Counted from the first letter of the stretch, positions 8,381 to 17,422 are shown. The stretch is DNA of 64,000 nucleotides from Streptomyces yatensis (GCF_018069625.1 NZ_CP072941.1:3844001-3908000), one strand, 5' to 3'. Numbers and translations: made by a program. Notes: a model not told the origin generated them from the letters alone.

Positions 8381-9378
8381 AGCTCGTCCTCCTCTTGCCT
8401 GAGCACGATCCGGAGGTAGTAGGAGGTCAGCGCCAGCAGGACGGCGATGGTCAGCAGCGAGATCGCGGCGCCCATGCCGTAGTGCTGATTGCCCACGCCC
8501 TCGATGAAGGCGTAGACGGGAAGGGTTTCGGTGAGCCGGTCCGGGCCGCCCTCGTTGATCGCGAAGACCTGGGTGAACGCCTTGAAGACCCAGATGACTT
8601 CGAGGAACGTCGTGGCGAGCAGAAACGGCTTGAGGAAGGGGAACGTCACCGAGGTGAAGCTCTTCCAGGTGCCGGCGCCGTCGAGCGCGGCCGCCTCGTA
8701 GAGCTCGCCGGGGATGGTGGTGGTCGCGGCGTAGAGGTTGATCGCCACGAAGGGGATCGACTGCCAGACGATCAGCAGGGTGATGATGAAGAAGGTGGAG
8801 AACTGGCTGCCGGTCCAGTTGTAGTGCGCCATGGAGTGCCAGCCGAGCGCGTCCAGCACCCAGTTGACCACCCCGAAGCGGGCGGCGAAGAGCCACTGGA
8901 AGACGGTGGTGCCGGCGATGGGCGGCATGGCCCAGGCGAGCACCAGACCGACCGAGAGCAGCAGCCGCATCGTGCTGCCGAGGCGGGCCAGCAGCAGTCC
9001 GACCAGGGTGCCGAGCAGCATGATCAGCACGACGTTGACCGCGGTGAAGATCACCGACCGGAGGGTGACCCGCCAGAAGTCCTCGCTGGTCAGCGTCTCG
9101 CGGTAGTTGTCGACGCCGTTCCACTCGGTGAGGTGCTGGATGAGCTGCCGCATATTGAGGTTCTGGAACGACAGCAGGCCGTCCTTGACCAGCGGCCAGC
9201 CCAGCAGCAGCACGGTCGCCACCAGCGCGGGCAGCAGCAGGAGGTACGGGGCGGCGCCGGTCAGCCGTCCGCGCCCGGGGGTGCCCGGGGCCGGGCGGCG
9301 GGTGCCTGGCGGCTCCCCGCTCCGGCGGACCCCGGCCGCCGCCGGGCCGGGGTCCTGGCGTTCGGTCGCTACGGACAT
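8377..9378 (-). CDS. dasB: Chitosugar ABC transporter permease DasB
   Basis: This 333-residue MalF-type permease has a Pro/Arg-rich cytosolic N-terminus (~1-40) followed by six membrane segments. The EAA motif is around ELYEAAALDGAGTWKSF. I chose the ATG at 9378 because AGGAG lies 11 bases upstream. A TTG at 9387 would extend it by three codons into the dasA stop. It couples to dasC through a GTGA overlap. Together with DasC it forms the membrane channel for chitosugars delivered by DasA. Confidence 0.93.
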   Translation of the reverse strand: MSVATERQDPGPAAAGVRRSGEPPGTRRPAPGTPGRGRLTGAAPYLLLLPALVATVLLLGWPLVKDGLLSFQNLNMRQLIQHLTEWNGVDNYRETLTSEDFWRVTLRSVIFTAVNVVLIMLLGTLVGLLLARLGSTMRLLLSVGLVLAWAMPPIAGTTVFQWLFAARFGVVNWVLDALGWHSMAHYNWTGSQFSTFFIITLLIVWQSIPFVAINLYAATTTIPGELYEAAALDGAGTWKSFTSVTFPFLKPFLLATTFLEVIWVFKAFTQVFAINEGGPDRLTETLPVYAFIEGVGNQHYGMGAAISLLTIAVLLALTSYYLRIVLRQEEDEL

Positions 9379-9383
9379 CCGGC

Positions 9384-10655
9384 TCAACGCTCCTGGCTGA
9401 GGCGCTTGTTCAGCTCGCCTTCGACCGACTTGGCCGCCTCGGCGGGCGACTTACCGGTGAGCACCGCGGTCATATAGGTCTTGACCGGGTTCGGGGCGTT
9501 CTCCACCGGGGCCCATTCGGGGATCAGCGGGGTGGTGCCGCCGGTCGCGGCGGCCGGTGCGGCGGCGAGCCCTGCGGGGTTGCCCTTGAGCTGCGCCTGG
9601 AGCGACTCCTTGTTGGGGATGACGCCGCCTTCCTTGGCGAGCTGTCCCTCGTAGGTGTCATTGAGCGCGATCTTCAGGAACTCCTTGGCCAGCTCCTGCT
9701 TTTCGCTGCCCGCGGCGACCGCGAGGTTGGAGCCGCCGAGGAAGACGCCCTCCGGCTTGCCGGCGGTCTCACCCGGGATGGTGAAGTAGCCGATGTCCTT
9801 CTCGATCTTCGGGTTGGCCTTGATCGCGATACCGGCTTCCCAGCCCATGCCGATGAACGCGCCGGTCTTGCCCTTGGCGAAGACCTCGCCCTGCTGCGGG
9901 GTGGCCTCGTCCTTGTCCTTGGGGGCCTTGCTGAAGGCCTGGTACTGCTTGTAGATGTCCATGGCCTTGGCGACCTTGGGGTCGGCGAGGTTGGAGACCC
10001 ACTTGTCCCCGTCCTTCTTGACGAGGTCGGCGCCGGTGCCGATGGTCAGCCCGTCGAAGAAGTACCAGTTCTGACCCGGGAGATAGAGCGGCTCGGCGTC
10101 CGTCTTCTTCCCGATGGTGTCGAGGTCCTTGAAGAACTCGGTACGGGTCTTGGGGGTGTCCTTGATCCCGGCCTCGGCCCAGATCTTCTTGTTGTAGAGG
10201 ACGACCCGGTTGGCCGCGTACCACGGCGCCGCGTACTGCTTGCCGTCGTAGACCGCGGACTTGTTGATCGACTCCGACCAGTCGGCGCCGATCGACTTCT
10301 TCAGGTCATCCAGTTCGGCCAGTCCGCCGGTCTGCGCGTACGACGGCGTCTGGGTGTTGCCGATCTCCAGGACGTCCGGCGGATTGGATTCCGAGAGAGC
10401 GGTGGTCACCTTCTGCTGAATGCCGTTCCACTGCTGGATCTCCAGCTTCAGCTTGGCGCCCGTCTTCTTCTCGAAAGCGGCCTTGACATCCTTCGTCCAG
10501 CCTTCGGGCGTGGAGCCGTCCATCGCCCAGACGGTCAGCGTCTCGCCCTTGAAACCGTCCGCTCCGGCCTTTTTGTCGTCGCCGTCGGACCCACAGGCCG
10601 CGACGGATACCAGCATTGCCGCGACACCCGTCGCCGCTATGAGCCCACGCTTCAC
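9384..10655 (-). CDS. dasA: Chitosugar-binding lipoprotein DasA
   Basis: This 423-residue family-1 solute-binding protein begins with a lipoprotein signal peptide. The hydrophobic stretch LIAATGVAAMLVSVAAC gives lipidation at Cys21, followed by a charged linker. The mature part has the sugar-binding-protein signature around LTVWAMDGSTPEGW and aromatic/acidic residues typical of oligosaccharide binders. The start is GTG with GAGGAGAG just upstream. Two dre-like sites precede it, so repression by DasR and induction by glucosamine phosphates are expected. It is first in the das operon and divergent from dasR. Confidence 0.94.
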   Translation of the reverse strand: MKRGLIAATGVAAMLVSVAACGSDGDDKKAGADGFKGETLTVWAMDGSTPEGWTKDVKAAFEKKTGAKLKLEIQQWNGIQQKVTTALSESNPPDVLEIGNTQTPSYAQTGGLAELDDLKKSIGADWSESINKSAVYDGKQYAAPWYAANRVVLYNKKIWAEAGIKDTPKTRTEFFKDLDTIGKKTDAEPLYLPGQNWYFFDGLTIGTGADLVKKDGDKWVSNLADPKVAKAMDIYKQYQAFSKAPKDKDEATPQQGEVFAKGKTGAFIGMGWEAGIAIKANPKIEKDIGYFTIPGETAGKPEGVFLGGSNLAVAAGSEKQELAKEFLKIALNDTYEGQLAKEGGVIPNKESLQAQLKGNPAGLAAAPAAATGGTTPLIPEWAPVENAPNPVKTYMTAVLTGKSPAEAAKSVEGELNKRLSQER

Positions 10656-10689
10656 AGCACTCTCCTCAGAAGGCCGGATCAGGAGGTTT

Positions 10690-10705
10690 AATGGTCCAGA
10701 CCAGT
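10690..10705. promoter_or_regulatory. DasR operator dre, proximal to dasA
   Basis: AATGGTCCAGACCAGT agrees with the dre consensus at 14 of 16 positions and is nearly palindromic. It lies 35 bases upstream of the dasA start, where bound DasR would block transcription. Confidence 0.85.
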
Positions 10706-10713
10706 GCCCGCAG

Positions 10714-10729
10714 CTTGGCCTAGACCTTT
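10714..10729. promoter_or_regulatory. Second, weaker DasR operator upstream of dasA
   Basis: CTTGGCCTAGACCTTT keeps the core TGGCCTAGACC, about 11 of 16 matches to the dre consensus. Its centre is 24 bases from the first site, so two dimers could bind near each other. The rest of the dasA-dasR gap (to 10917) shows no further clear dre. Confidence 0.6.
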
Positions 10730-10917
10730 TGGGGTGTCAAGGGTGTATAAGAGTCACCGGCGGCTCCGTTACCGGACCGACACTTCCCGACATCCGGACC
10801 GAGCGGATGCCCGGAGCCGGGACCGTGCCACGATGTGAGGCGCTGGATTCTTCAGGAGACCGGTGACGGCGGCAGACGCCGGTGACGGCAGTGGACCAGG
10901 AGTCGGAAGGGCGCGCG

Positions 10918-11712
10918 ATGGAGACCGAGGGGGCAACGGCGGCAACGGCGGCCATCACGACGGCCGAGAGCGACGGCAACGGCTCCGCTGGGGCGCGGAC
11001 CGCACGCGTCCCGAAGTACTACCGCCTCAAGCGCCACTTGCTGGAGATGACCGAGACGCTGCCACCCGGCACCCCGGTCCCCCCGGAGCGCACCCTGGCC
11101 GCCGAGTTCGACACCTCGCGCACCACCGTGCGCCAGGCGTTGCAGGAGCTGGTCGTCGAGGGGCGTCTTGAGCGGATCCAGGGCAAGGGCACCTTCGTGG
11201 CCAAGCCCAAGGTCTCCCAGGCGCTGCAACTCACCTCGTACACCGAGGACATGAAGGCCCAGGGCCTGGAGCCCACCTCCCAGCTCCTGGACATCGGCTA
11301 TGTCACCGCCGACGACCGGCTCTCCGGGCTGCTGGACATCGCCGCCGGCGGGCGGGTGCTGCGCATCGAGCGGCTGCGGCTGGCCAGCGGTGAGCCGATG
11401 GCGATCGAGACCACCCATCTGTCCGCCAAGCGCTTCCCCGCGCTGCGCCGCAGCCTGGTGAAGTACACCTCGCTCTACACGGCGCTGGCCGAGGTGTACG
11501 ACGTCCGCCTGGCCGAGGCCGAGGAGACCATCGAGACCTCGCTGGCCACCCCGCGCGAGGCGGGGCTGCTGGGCACCGATGTGGGGCTGCCGATGCTGAT
11601 GCTCTCGCGCCATTCGCGGGACGCGTCCGGGGAGCCGGTGGAGTGGGTGCGGTCGGTCTACCGCGGGGACCGCTACAAGTTCGTGGCCCGGCTCCAGCGG
11701 CCGAACGGCTGA
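10918..11712 (+). CDS. dasR: GntR/HutC-family global regulator DasR
   Basis: This 264-residue regulator has a ~40-residue variable N-terminus. A GntR winged helix follows (~45-110; [20 protein letters not shown], wing [10 protein letters not shown]). The UTRA effector domain (~125-260; [24 protein letters not shown]) binds glucosamine-6-phosphate. DasR controls chitin/GlcNAc uptake, development and antibiotics. I chose ATG 10918 because GGAAGG lies 7 bases upstream; a GTG at 10882 has no such site. It is transcribed away from the das operon it controls. Confidence 0.96.
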   Translation: METEGATAATAAITTAESDGNGSAGARTARVPKYYRLKRHLLEMTETLPPGTPVPPERTLAAEFDTSRTTVRQALQELVVEGRLERIQGKGTFVAKPKVSQALQLTSYTEDMKAQGLEPTSQLLDIGYVTADDRLSGLLDIAAGGRVLRIERLRLASGEPMAIETTHLSAKRFPALRRSLVKYTSLYTALAEVYDVRLAEAEETIETSLATPREAGLLGTDVGLPMLMLSRHSRDASGEPVEWVRSVYRGDRYKFVARLQRPNG

Positions 11713-11925
11713 GCCGCGCCACGCCGGGCGCACCGCGACCGACCCGCGCCACGGCCGGGCCACGCCACGGCCACCTGCTTTCTTTCTCATACCGATATAC
11801 GGACGGGTAGTGACGACCGCCGGGCCGGGGGCTTAGATTTCCTGCGCATTACACAAATGATCAGCTGGAACCCAGGTGATCGACCGTGACGCAGGTGATG
11901 AGCCGAGGGGACTGGAGCCCGCCGC

Positions 11926-12186
11926 ATGTCAGACACGTCCGCTTCACCCGGCAGGAGACCGGTCGTGACGCCTACGCGCGTCGTGGCCGCCCTGTGCCTG
12001 ATCGCACCCTTTGTTGGGATGCTCTGGGTCGGCTCGTACGCCAAGGTCGAGCCGACCCTCATCGGGATCCCGTTCTTCTACTGGTACCAGATGCTCTGGG
12101 TACCGATCTCGGCCGTGCTGACCTCGGTCGCCTACGTCCTGGTCCGCCGTGAGAAGCGGGCGCGCACGGGGGGTGAGTCGGCATGA
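11926..12186 (+). CDS. DUF3311 small membrane protein
   Basis: This 86-residue protein has two hydrophobic helices (~19-36 and ~44-71) and a basic C-terminal end (RREKRARTG). It matches the DUF3311 proteins that are usually found directly before a sodium/solute symporter. Here too, its end overlaps the symporter start as ATGA, so the two are probably translated and assembled together. The upstream 213 bases hold a TAGATT -10-like box but no motif I can name. Confidence 0.85.
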   Translation: MSDTSASPGRRPVVTPTRVVAALCLIAPFVGMLWVGSYAKVEPTLIGIPFFYWYQMLWVPISAVLTSVAYVLVRREKRARTGGESA

Positions 12187-13796
12187 ACGGCGGAGTGAAC
12201 GGCGTCGCACTCGCCGTCTTCATCTTCTTCTTCGTGGTCGTCACGGCCATGGGGTTCCTGGCCGCGCGCTGGCGCCGCGCCGAGAACGCCAACAACCTCG
12301 ACGAATGGGGACTGGGCGGCCGCAGCTTCGGCACCTGGATCACCTGGTTCCTGCTGGGCGGCGACCTCTACACCGCGTACACCTTCGTCGCCGTCCCGGC
12401 GGCGATCTACGCGGCGGGCGCGTCCGGCTTCTTCGCCGTCCCGTACACCATCCTGGTCTACCCGCTGATCTTCACCTTCCTGCCGCGCCTGTGGTCGGTG
12501 TCCCATAAGCACGGGTATGTCACCACGTCGGACTTCGTCCGCGGCCGTTTCGGCTCCAAGGGGCTCTCGCTGGCCGTCGCGATCACCGGCATCCTCGCGA
12601 CGATGCCGTACATCGCCCTCCAGCTCGTCGGCATCCAGGCGGTGCTGGACGTGATGGGCGTCGGCGGCGGGGAGAACACCAACTGGTTCATCAAGGACCT
12701 GCCGCTGCTGATCGCCTTCGGCGTCCTCGCGGCGTACACCTACTCCTCCGGGCTGCGCGCGCCCGCGCTGATCGCCTTCGTCAAGGACACCCTGATCTAC
12801 ATCGTCATCGCGGTGGCGATCATCTACATCCCGATCAAGCTGGGTGGCTTCGACGACATCTTCAGCGCGGCGAACGACAAGTTCACCAAGGCGGGAGCGG
12901 GATCGCTCGCACCCCCGGCGGAGGGGCAATGGGCCTACGGCACCCTGGCCCTGGGCTCGGCGCTCGCCCTGTTCATGTATCCGCACTCGATCACCGCGAC
13001 GCTCTCCAGCCGCAGCCGTGAGGTGATCCGCCGCAACACCACGATCCTGCCGCTGTACTCCCTGATGCTGGGGCTGCTGGCGCTGCTCGGCTTCATGGCC
13101 ATCGCAGCCGGGGTGAAGGTCGAAAACGGCCAGCTGGCCATCCCCCAGCTCTTCGAGGACATGTTCCCCGACTGGTTCACGGGCATCGCCTTCGCCGCGA
13201 TCGGCATCGGCGCCCTCGTCCCGGCGGCCATCATGTCGATCGCCGCGGCGAACCTCTTCACCCGCAACATCTACAAGGACTTCCTGCGGCCGAACGCCAC
13301 GCCGCAGGAGGAGACCAAGGTCTCCAAGCTGGTCTCGCTGCTGGTGAAGGTCGGCGCGCTGATCTTCGTGCTGGGCATGGACAAGACCGTCGCGATCAAC
13401 TTCCAGCTGCTGGGCGGCATCTGGATCCTCCAGACCTTCCCGGCGCTGGTGGGCGGCCTGTTCACCCGCTGGTTCCACCGCTGGGCGCTGCTGGCGGGCT
13501 GGGCGGTCGGCATGGTCTACGGCACGTGGAAGGCGTACGACACCCCGAGCGGCACCCAGAAGCACTTCGGCAACACCGCCGATATGCCCGCCATCGGGGA
13601 GATCGGCTACATCGGCTTCACCGCGATCGCCCTCAACGTGCTGGTGACCGTCGTCCTGACGGTGGTGCTGCGCGCGCTCAAGGCCCCCGACGGCATCGAC
13701 GAGACCACCGCCGCCGACTACAAGGCGGACGCGGGCGACCCGGGCGTCCAGGCCGACCTCCCGCCGGCCACGGCGGGCTCCCCCGGCGGCCACTGA
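12183..13796 (+). CDS. Sodium:solute symporter family transporter (MctP-like)
   Basis: This 537-residue SSS-family transporter has about 13 hydrophobic segments. Family hallmarks include the early NLDEWGLGGRSFGTWITWFLLGGDLYTAY region and the AAAIMSIAAANLF helix typical of the LeuT-fold core. Relatives with a DUF3311 partner import monocarboxylates, pyruvate or amino acids using sodium; the true substrate is not evident. The C-terminus (~505-537) is hydrophilic. It overlaps the DUF3311 gene and is followed by a strong hairpin. Confidence 0.9.
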   Translation: MNGGVNGVALAVFIFFFVVVTAMGFLAARWRRAENANNLDEWGLGGRSFGTWITWFLLGGDLYTAYTFVAVPAAIYAAGASGFFAVPYTILVYPLIFTFLPRLWSVSHKHGYVTTSDFVRGRFGSKGLSLAVAITGILATMPYIALQLVGIQAVLDVMGVGGGENTNWFIKDLPLLIAFGVLAAYTYSSGLRAPALIAFVKDTLIYIVIAVAIIYIPIKLGGFDDIFSAANDKFTKAGAGSLAPPAEGQWAYGTLALGSALALFMYPHSITATLSSRSREVIRRNTTILPLYSLMLGLLALLGFMAIAAGVKVENGQLAIPQLFEDMFPDWFTGIAFAAIGIGALVPAAIMSIAAANLFTRNIYKDFLRPNATPQEETKVSKLVSLLVKVGALIFVLGMDKTVAINFQLLGGIWILQTFPALVGGLFTRWFHRWALLAGWAVGMVYGTWKAYDTPSGTQKHFGNTADMPAIGEIGYIGFTAIALNVLVTVVLTVVLRALKAPDGIDETTAADYKADAGDPGVQADLPPATAGSPGGH

Positions 13797-13830
13797 CGCC
13801 CTACGGCGGACTGCCGCACTGATGGACGGT

Positions 13831-13874
13831 GAACGGGCCGTCGGCTCCCCTTGGCGGGGGCCGACGGCCCGTTC
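13831..13874 (+). terminator. Terminator after the symporter
   Basis: GAACGGGCCGTCGGC (13831-13845) pairs perfectly with GCCGACGGCCCGTTC (13860-13874), a 15-bp stem with a 14-base loop, 34 bases after the symporter stop and before the convergent TetR gene. Confidence 0.88.
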
Positions 13875-13949
13875 GCCGTCGGGAGCGCGTGAGCGGTGGG
13901 AGTTGCCGCTCATACCCGGGGCACCGCCCCGGCTCATCGAGATCCAGCG

Positions 13950-14540
13950 CTACGTGCGCGTGCGCAACGCCTGTGAGAGCGCGTCGACGGTCACCCCCAC
14001 AATGGCCCGGAGCTGCGCCGGACCCGCCCCGGCTCTGCTCATGACGGCGAGAGACTGGTTCACGGCGGCCACGTGTTCGGCGAAGGCCTCGGCGTCCTGG
14101 TCGGTCATTCGGCCGGCCTTCAGCGCGGCGCGCAGACGTGAGCGCTGAAAGCCCAGCGCCTCCTTCGCCTGCGCCGCGACGCCCTGGCTCAGCACCGGAA
14201 TCGCCATGGCCGCCTGGGCGACCAGACATCCATCCGGCAGTTCGGGATCGGCGATGCGCTCGAGGGTGACGTCGAAGAACGCACGCACGGCCGCAGCAGG
14301 CTCCGAGGCCGCACACGACAGGGCGGCGTCGTACTTGTCGCCATAGCGCGCGGCATAGCGATCCAGGCAGCGCAGGAAGAGCGTGTCCTTGCCGCCCAAC
14401 GAGGAGTAGATGGAGCTGCGGTTCAGGCCGGTCGCCCGGGACAGATCGTCCACTGAGGTATCGGCGTAGCCGGCGCGCCAGAACTGGATCATCGCGGCGT
14501 CGAGTGCCGTGTCCATGTCGAATTGCTTCTTGCCTGCCAC
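13950..14540 (-). CDS. TetR-family repressor
   Basis: This 196-residue TetR regulator has an N-terminal HTH in DTSVDDLSRATGLNRSSIYSSLG. The C-terminal ligand domain resembles TetR_C_16/YxaF-type regulators. I placed the start at GTG 14540 (VAGKKQFD), with AAGGAAG 6 bases upstream. A longer frame to 14615 would run into the 24-bp palindrome that is its likely operator. It probably represses itself and the divergent alpha/beta-hydrolase, releasing DNA when a small lipophilic ligand binds. Confidence 0.9.
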   Translation of the reverse strand: MAGKKQFDMDTALDAAMIQFWRAGYADTSVDDLSRATGLNRSSIYSSLGGKDTLFLRCLDRYAARYGDKYDAALSCAASEPAAAVRAFFDVTLERIADPELPDGCLVAQAAMAIPVLSQGVAAQAKEALGFQRSRLRAALKAGRMTDQDAEAFAEHVAAVNQSLAVMSRAGAGPAQLRAIVGVTVDALSQALRTRT

Positions 14541-14594
14541 GTGGCACTTCCTTGCCGGTGTGTCGATGTTTCGGGCCGCGCTGTGCACCATCCT

Positions 14595-14618
14595 ATCTTG
14601 AACCGATCGGTTCAAGAT
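14595..14618. promoter_or_regulatory. Perfect 24-bp palindromic TetR operator
   Basis: The arms ATCTTGAACC and GGTTCAAGAT flank a central GATC, giving a fully symmetric 24-bp site. It sits 55 bases before the TetR start and ~100 bases before the hydrolase start. The lower GC content and perfect symmetry mark it as an operator for the adjacent regulator. Confidence 0.88.
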
Positions 14619-14720
14619 GTGTTAGCGTCCAAGCCTGGCCATGGTCGGGCGCCCCCCACCCAGCGCGACCTCTCGGGCGAAGCCCCGAACCAGAACACCC
14701 CACACCGACGGAGGATCCCC

Positions 14721-15677
14721 GTGACTGACCCTGCGACCAGCGCTCGGCACGTCAGCGAAAGCAACCCTGTCCGCGAGCTGCCCCTGCACGACCTGCCCCT
14801 GCACGACCTGGCGGGATTCACTCACCGCTGGGTCGACGCCGACGGCGTCCGCCTTCACGCCGTCGAAGGCGGTCGGCCGACCGGCCCGGCCCTTGTCCTG
14901 CTCGCCGGATTCCCGCAAACCTGGTGGGCATGGCGAAAGGTCATGCCCAGCCTCGCCGACCGGTTCCACGTCATCGCGATCGACCTGCCGGGTCAGGGCC
15001 ACTCCGAGCGTCCGGAGCGGCACAGCTACGACACGCACACGGTCGCCGCGCACGTCCACGCCGCCGTGAAGGCTCTCGGAGTGTCGACTTACTGGCTGGC
15101 CGCCCACGACATCGGCGCCTGGGTCGCCTTCTCCCTCGCACTCCGATTCGAGAGCCACCTGCGCGGAGTCGCTCTGCTCGACGCCGGAATCCCCGGCATC
15201 ACCCTCCCCGAAGCGATCCCCACCGACCCGGACCGGGCGTGGAAGACCTGGCATTTCGCGTTCCACCTGGTGCCCGACCTGCCCGAGACGCTGCTCACCG
15301 GCCGCGAACGGGACTACGTCGGCTGGTTCCTGAAGGTGAAGGCCCTCGCTCCCGACACATTCGAGGACGCCGAGCTCGACCACTACGCGGCGGCCGTCGC
15401 CGCCGACGGTGGCCTCCGCGCGTCCCTCGCCTACTACCGGGACGCCACCGAGTCCGCGCGCAAGAACCACGAGGCGCTCAAGCGGCAGCACCTGACCGTG
15501 CCCATCCTCGGAATCTCCAGCAGCCACGGCTCCATCCCGGACATGGCGGCCTCCATCAGCCCCTGGGCCGACCACGCCACCGGAGTGGTCGTGCCCGACG
15601 CCGGACACTTCATCCCCGATGAGCAGCCCGAAGCCGTCGCTGCCGCTCTGGCCGATTTCATCCTCGACGGCGACTGA
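14721..15677 (+). CDS. Alpha/beta hydrolase, epoxide-hydrolase type
   Basis: This 318-residue enzyme has a nucleophile elbow AAHDIGAW whose Asp marks the epoxide hydrolase/dehalogenase branch. The cap region follows, and the catalytic His lies in DAGHFIPDEQP. The usual HGxP oxyanion motif reads AGFP (His to Ala), which is unusual. GTG 14721 is preceded by GGAGG with 6-base spacing. The N-terminus has a perfect 15-bp duplication encoding LPLHD twice. It is divergent from the TetR gene and presumably controlled by it, perhaps for detoxification. Confidence 0.88.
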   Translation: MTDPATSARHVSESNPVRELPLHDLPLHDLAGFTHRWVDADGVRLHAVEGGRPTGPALVLLAGFPQTWWAWRKVMPSLADRFHVIAIDLPGQGHSERPERHSYDTHTVAAHVHAAVKALGVSTYWLAAHDIGAWVAFSLALRFESHLRGVALLDAGIPGITLPEAIPTDPDRAWKTWHFAFHLVPDLPETLLTGRERDYVGWFLKVKALAPDTFEDAELDHYAAAVAADGGLRASLAYYRDATESARKNHEALKRQHLTVPILGISSSHGSIPDMAASISPWADHATGVVVPDAGHFIPDEQPEAVAAALADFILDGD

Positions 15678-15702
15678 CACCGGCCAGGACGCCCGGCGGA
15701 CG

Positions 15703-16197
15703 TCAGGCGGCGATCTCGTAGGCGTCGCGGGGCGACTGCGGTGCGAGTTCGAACCAGAGCAGCTTGCCGCTCCGCCCGAACAGCTCGTCGGCGAGGGTGT
15801 AGCCGCCCCAGTTGTCGGCACAGATCCGGACGATGAGCAGGCCGCGCCCGTACGTGGCCTCGGTGTTCGCGGCGGCCTCGGCGAGAGCGCACGAGCGGTC
15901 GAAGAGGGCCGGGGGCTTGTCGAAGGGCGGCGGGATGTCGGGGTTGGTGTCCCACACACTGATCCGCAGACGCCCCTCCTCCACGGCGCGGATGCGCATT
16001 TCGGCCGGACCGGTGGTGTGGCGGTAGGCATTCGTGACCACCTCACTGGTCACGAGGGTCGCGGGGTCGGTGAGGCCACCCATGCCGTGCCGGGCGAGGA
16101 CGGCCCGGAGGGTGGTCCGGGCGATGGCTGCGGCACGGGGGTCGTGGGGCAGGCGTAGCGAGTACGACCAGGGGTTTTCCAGGGGTGCGGCGGGCAT
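15703..16197 (-). CDS. HATPase_c_2 ATP-binding protein (anti-sigma-like)
   Basis: This 164-residue protein is a stand-alone histidine-kinase-type ATPase domain of the RsbW/SpoIIAB-like group. It has N-box VTSEVVTNAYRHT, a D-x-N G1-like motif VWDTNPD and a GRGLLIV lid. No phospho-acceptor domain is present. Streptomycetes carry many copies next to HTH/DUF397 pairs; their partners are mostly unknown. ATG 16197 has CCGGAG upstream. It is divergent from the HTH gene, so the trio is probably co-regulated from the shared 153-base gap. Confidence 0.85.
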   Translation of the reverse strand: MPAAPLENPWSYSLRLPHDPRAAAIARTTLRAVLARHGMGGLTDPATLVTSEVVTNAYRHTTGPAEMRIRAVEEGRLRISVWDTNPDIPPPFDKPPALFDRSCALAEAAANTEATYGRGLLIVRICADNWGGYTLADELFGRSGKLLWFELAPQSPRDAYEIAA

Positions 16198-16241
16198 GAA
16201 GTCTCCGGTCTGTGCGTGGAGTTGGGTTGTGATCCCGGGCA

Positions 16242-16301
16242 CATACCGTAGCCTCACCGCATAAGGTATTCGACGGTATGGATCGAAGTGCTTGGTATAC
16301 C
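16242..16301. promoter_or_regulatory. GGTAT half-site cluster between ATPase and HTH genes
   Basis: An 8-bp perfect inverted repeat (CATACCGT at 16242-16249, ACGGTATG at 16273-16280) is followed by a GGTATACC palindrome at 16294-16301 and an extra GGTAT at 16265-16269. Four related half-sites in 60 bases suggest an operator for the adjacent HTH protein. Confidence 0.5.
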
Positions 16302-16350
16302 ACCCATGTGAGTGACACGCCTGTTGCGCGTGAGCAGAGAGAATCGGCAA

Positions 16351-17211
16351 ATGCCTCAGAGAAGTGTTCCGACAGCGCGCCAACTCCGTCTCGGCACCGA
16401 GCTGCGCAGGCTCCGGGAGCGCGCCGGTTTGACGTCGACCGAGGCCGGGCGCCTACTCGGCACCAATCAGACGGCCATCAGCAACATCGAGGCGAGCAGG
16501 TTCGGAGTCAGCTCGGAGCGGCTGCGAGCGCTGGCGCGGAACTACTCGTGCGCGGACGAAGCTCTCATCGCGGCGCTCGTCGACATGACGGCGCCACGCA
16601 AGCGCGGTTGGTGGGAGGAGTACCGGGAAATCCTGCCCACCGGGTTGCTCGACCTGGCCGAGCTCGAACACCACGCTGTCGCATTGCGCACGGCGTATAT
16701 CGCGCACATCCCCGGCCTGCTGCAAACCTCCGAGCATGCTCGGGAAATCTTCCGGCAGGCCGTGCCGCCCCTGCCTCCTCCAGACGTGGAACACCGTGTC
16801 TCGCACCGCGTCAAACGCCAGGCCATCCTCTATCGGAACAAGCCCACGCCCTATACGGCGATCGTCCATGAGGCCGCCCTGCGGATGCGCTTCGGCGGAC
16901 CGGTAACGGCACGAGAGCAGTTGCAGCACATCCTCGACATGAGCGAGCACGATAACATCAAGGTGCTGGTGATCCCCTTCGACGCCGGGTCGTTCCCAGG
17001 CTCGGGACAGTCCGTTTGCTACGTCTCCGGGCCCGTGCCTCAGCTGGACACGGTGCAACTCGATGCGGAGTATGGCTCCGAACTCCTCGATGCAGCGGCC
17101 CAGCTGGAGAAGTACCGCGTCGTGCTTGATCGCATGGAGGCGGTCGCTCTGCCAGAGAAGCGATCCCGCGACTTCATCCGGCACATCGTCAGCACCCTGG
17201 AAGGTGAATGA
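16351..17211 (+). CDS. Scr1/DUF5753-type XRE helix-turn-helix regulator
   Basis: This 286-residue protein has an N-terminal XRE helix-turn-helix (~15-70; LTSTEAGRLLGTNQTAISNIE). The ~180-residue DUF5753 domain follows, with its signature IPGLLQTSEHAREIF and VHEAALRMRF. Such proteins pair with DUF397 proteins as in WhiJ/AbaA-type developmental loci. I placed the start at ATG 16351, with a purine-rich GAGAGA upstream; in-frame GTG codons at 16312 and 16330 lack one. The next gene begins two bases after its stop, so they are one operon. Confidence 0.9.
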   Translation: MPQRSVPTARQLRLGTELRRLRERAGLTSTEAGRLLGTNQTAISNIEASRFGVSSERLRALARNYSCADEALIAALVDMTAPRKRGWWEEYREILPTGLLDLAELEHHAVALRTAYIAHIPGLLQTSEHAREIFRQAVPPLPPPDVEHRVSHRVKRQAILYRNKPTPYTAIVHEAALRMRFGGPVTAREQLQHILDMSEHDNIKVLVIPFDAGSFPGSGQSVCYVSGPVPQLDTVQLDAEYGSELLDAAAQLEKYRVVLDRMEAVALPEKRSRDFIRHIVSTLEGE

Positions 17212-17212
17212 G

Positions 17213-17413
17213 ATGTCCGCCCACGACTGGCGAAAGTCCTCGTACAGCTCCGAAGGCAACGCCTGCCTCTACCTCTCCGCACCCGACAACACCACCATCC
17301 GGCTCCGCGAGAGCGACGAACCCGAGACCATCCTCACCACCACCCCCACCGCCCTGAGCGCCCTCATACGCAGCGCCAAGGCCGGGAGACTCGACCACCT
17401 CGGCACAGCTTGA
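17213..17413 (+). CDS. DUF397 small protein
   Basis: This 66-residue protein has the DUF397 core WRKSSYSSEGNACLYL near the N-terminus and a C-terminal ALSALIRSAKAGRLD helix. In characterised loci such proteins antagonise or modulate the neighbouring DUF5753 HTH protein, in a toxin-antitoxin-like or signalling arrangement. AAGGTGA ahead of the ATG lies within the end of the upstream gene. A strong terminator follows. Confidence 0.88.
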   Translation: MSAHDWRKSSYSSEGNACLYLSAPDNTTIRLRESDEPETILTTTPTALSALIRSAKAGRLDHLGTA

Positions 17414-17422
17414 GATGGATGA

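Noticed and set aside
7550..9124. 524-residue version of DasC
   Set aside because: The upstream half is an out-of-frame reading of dasB; the real start is the GTG overlapping the dasB stop.
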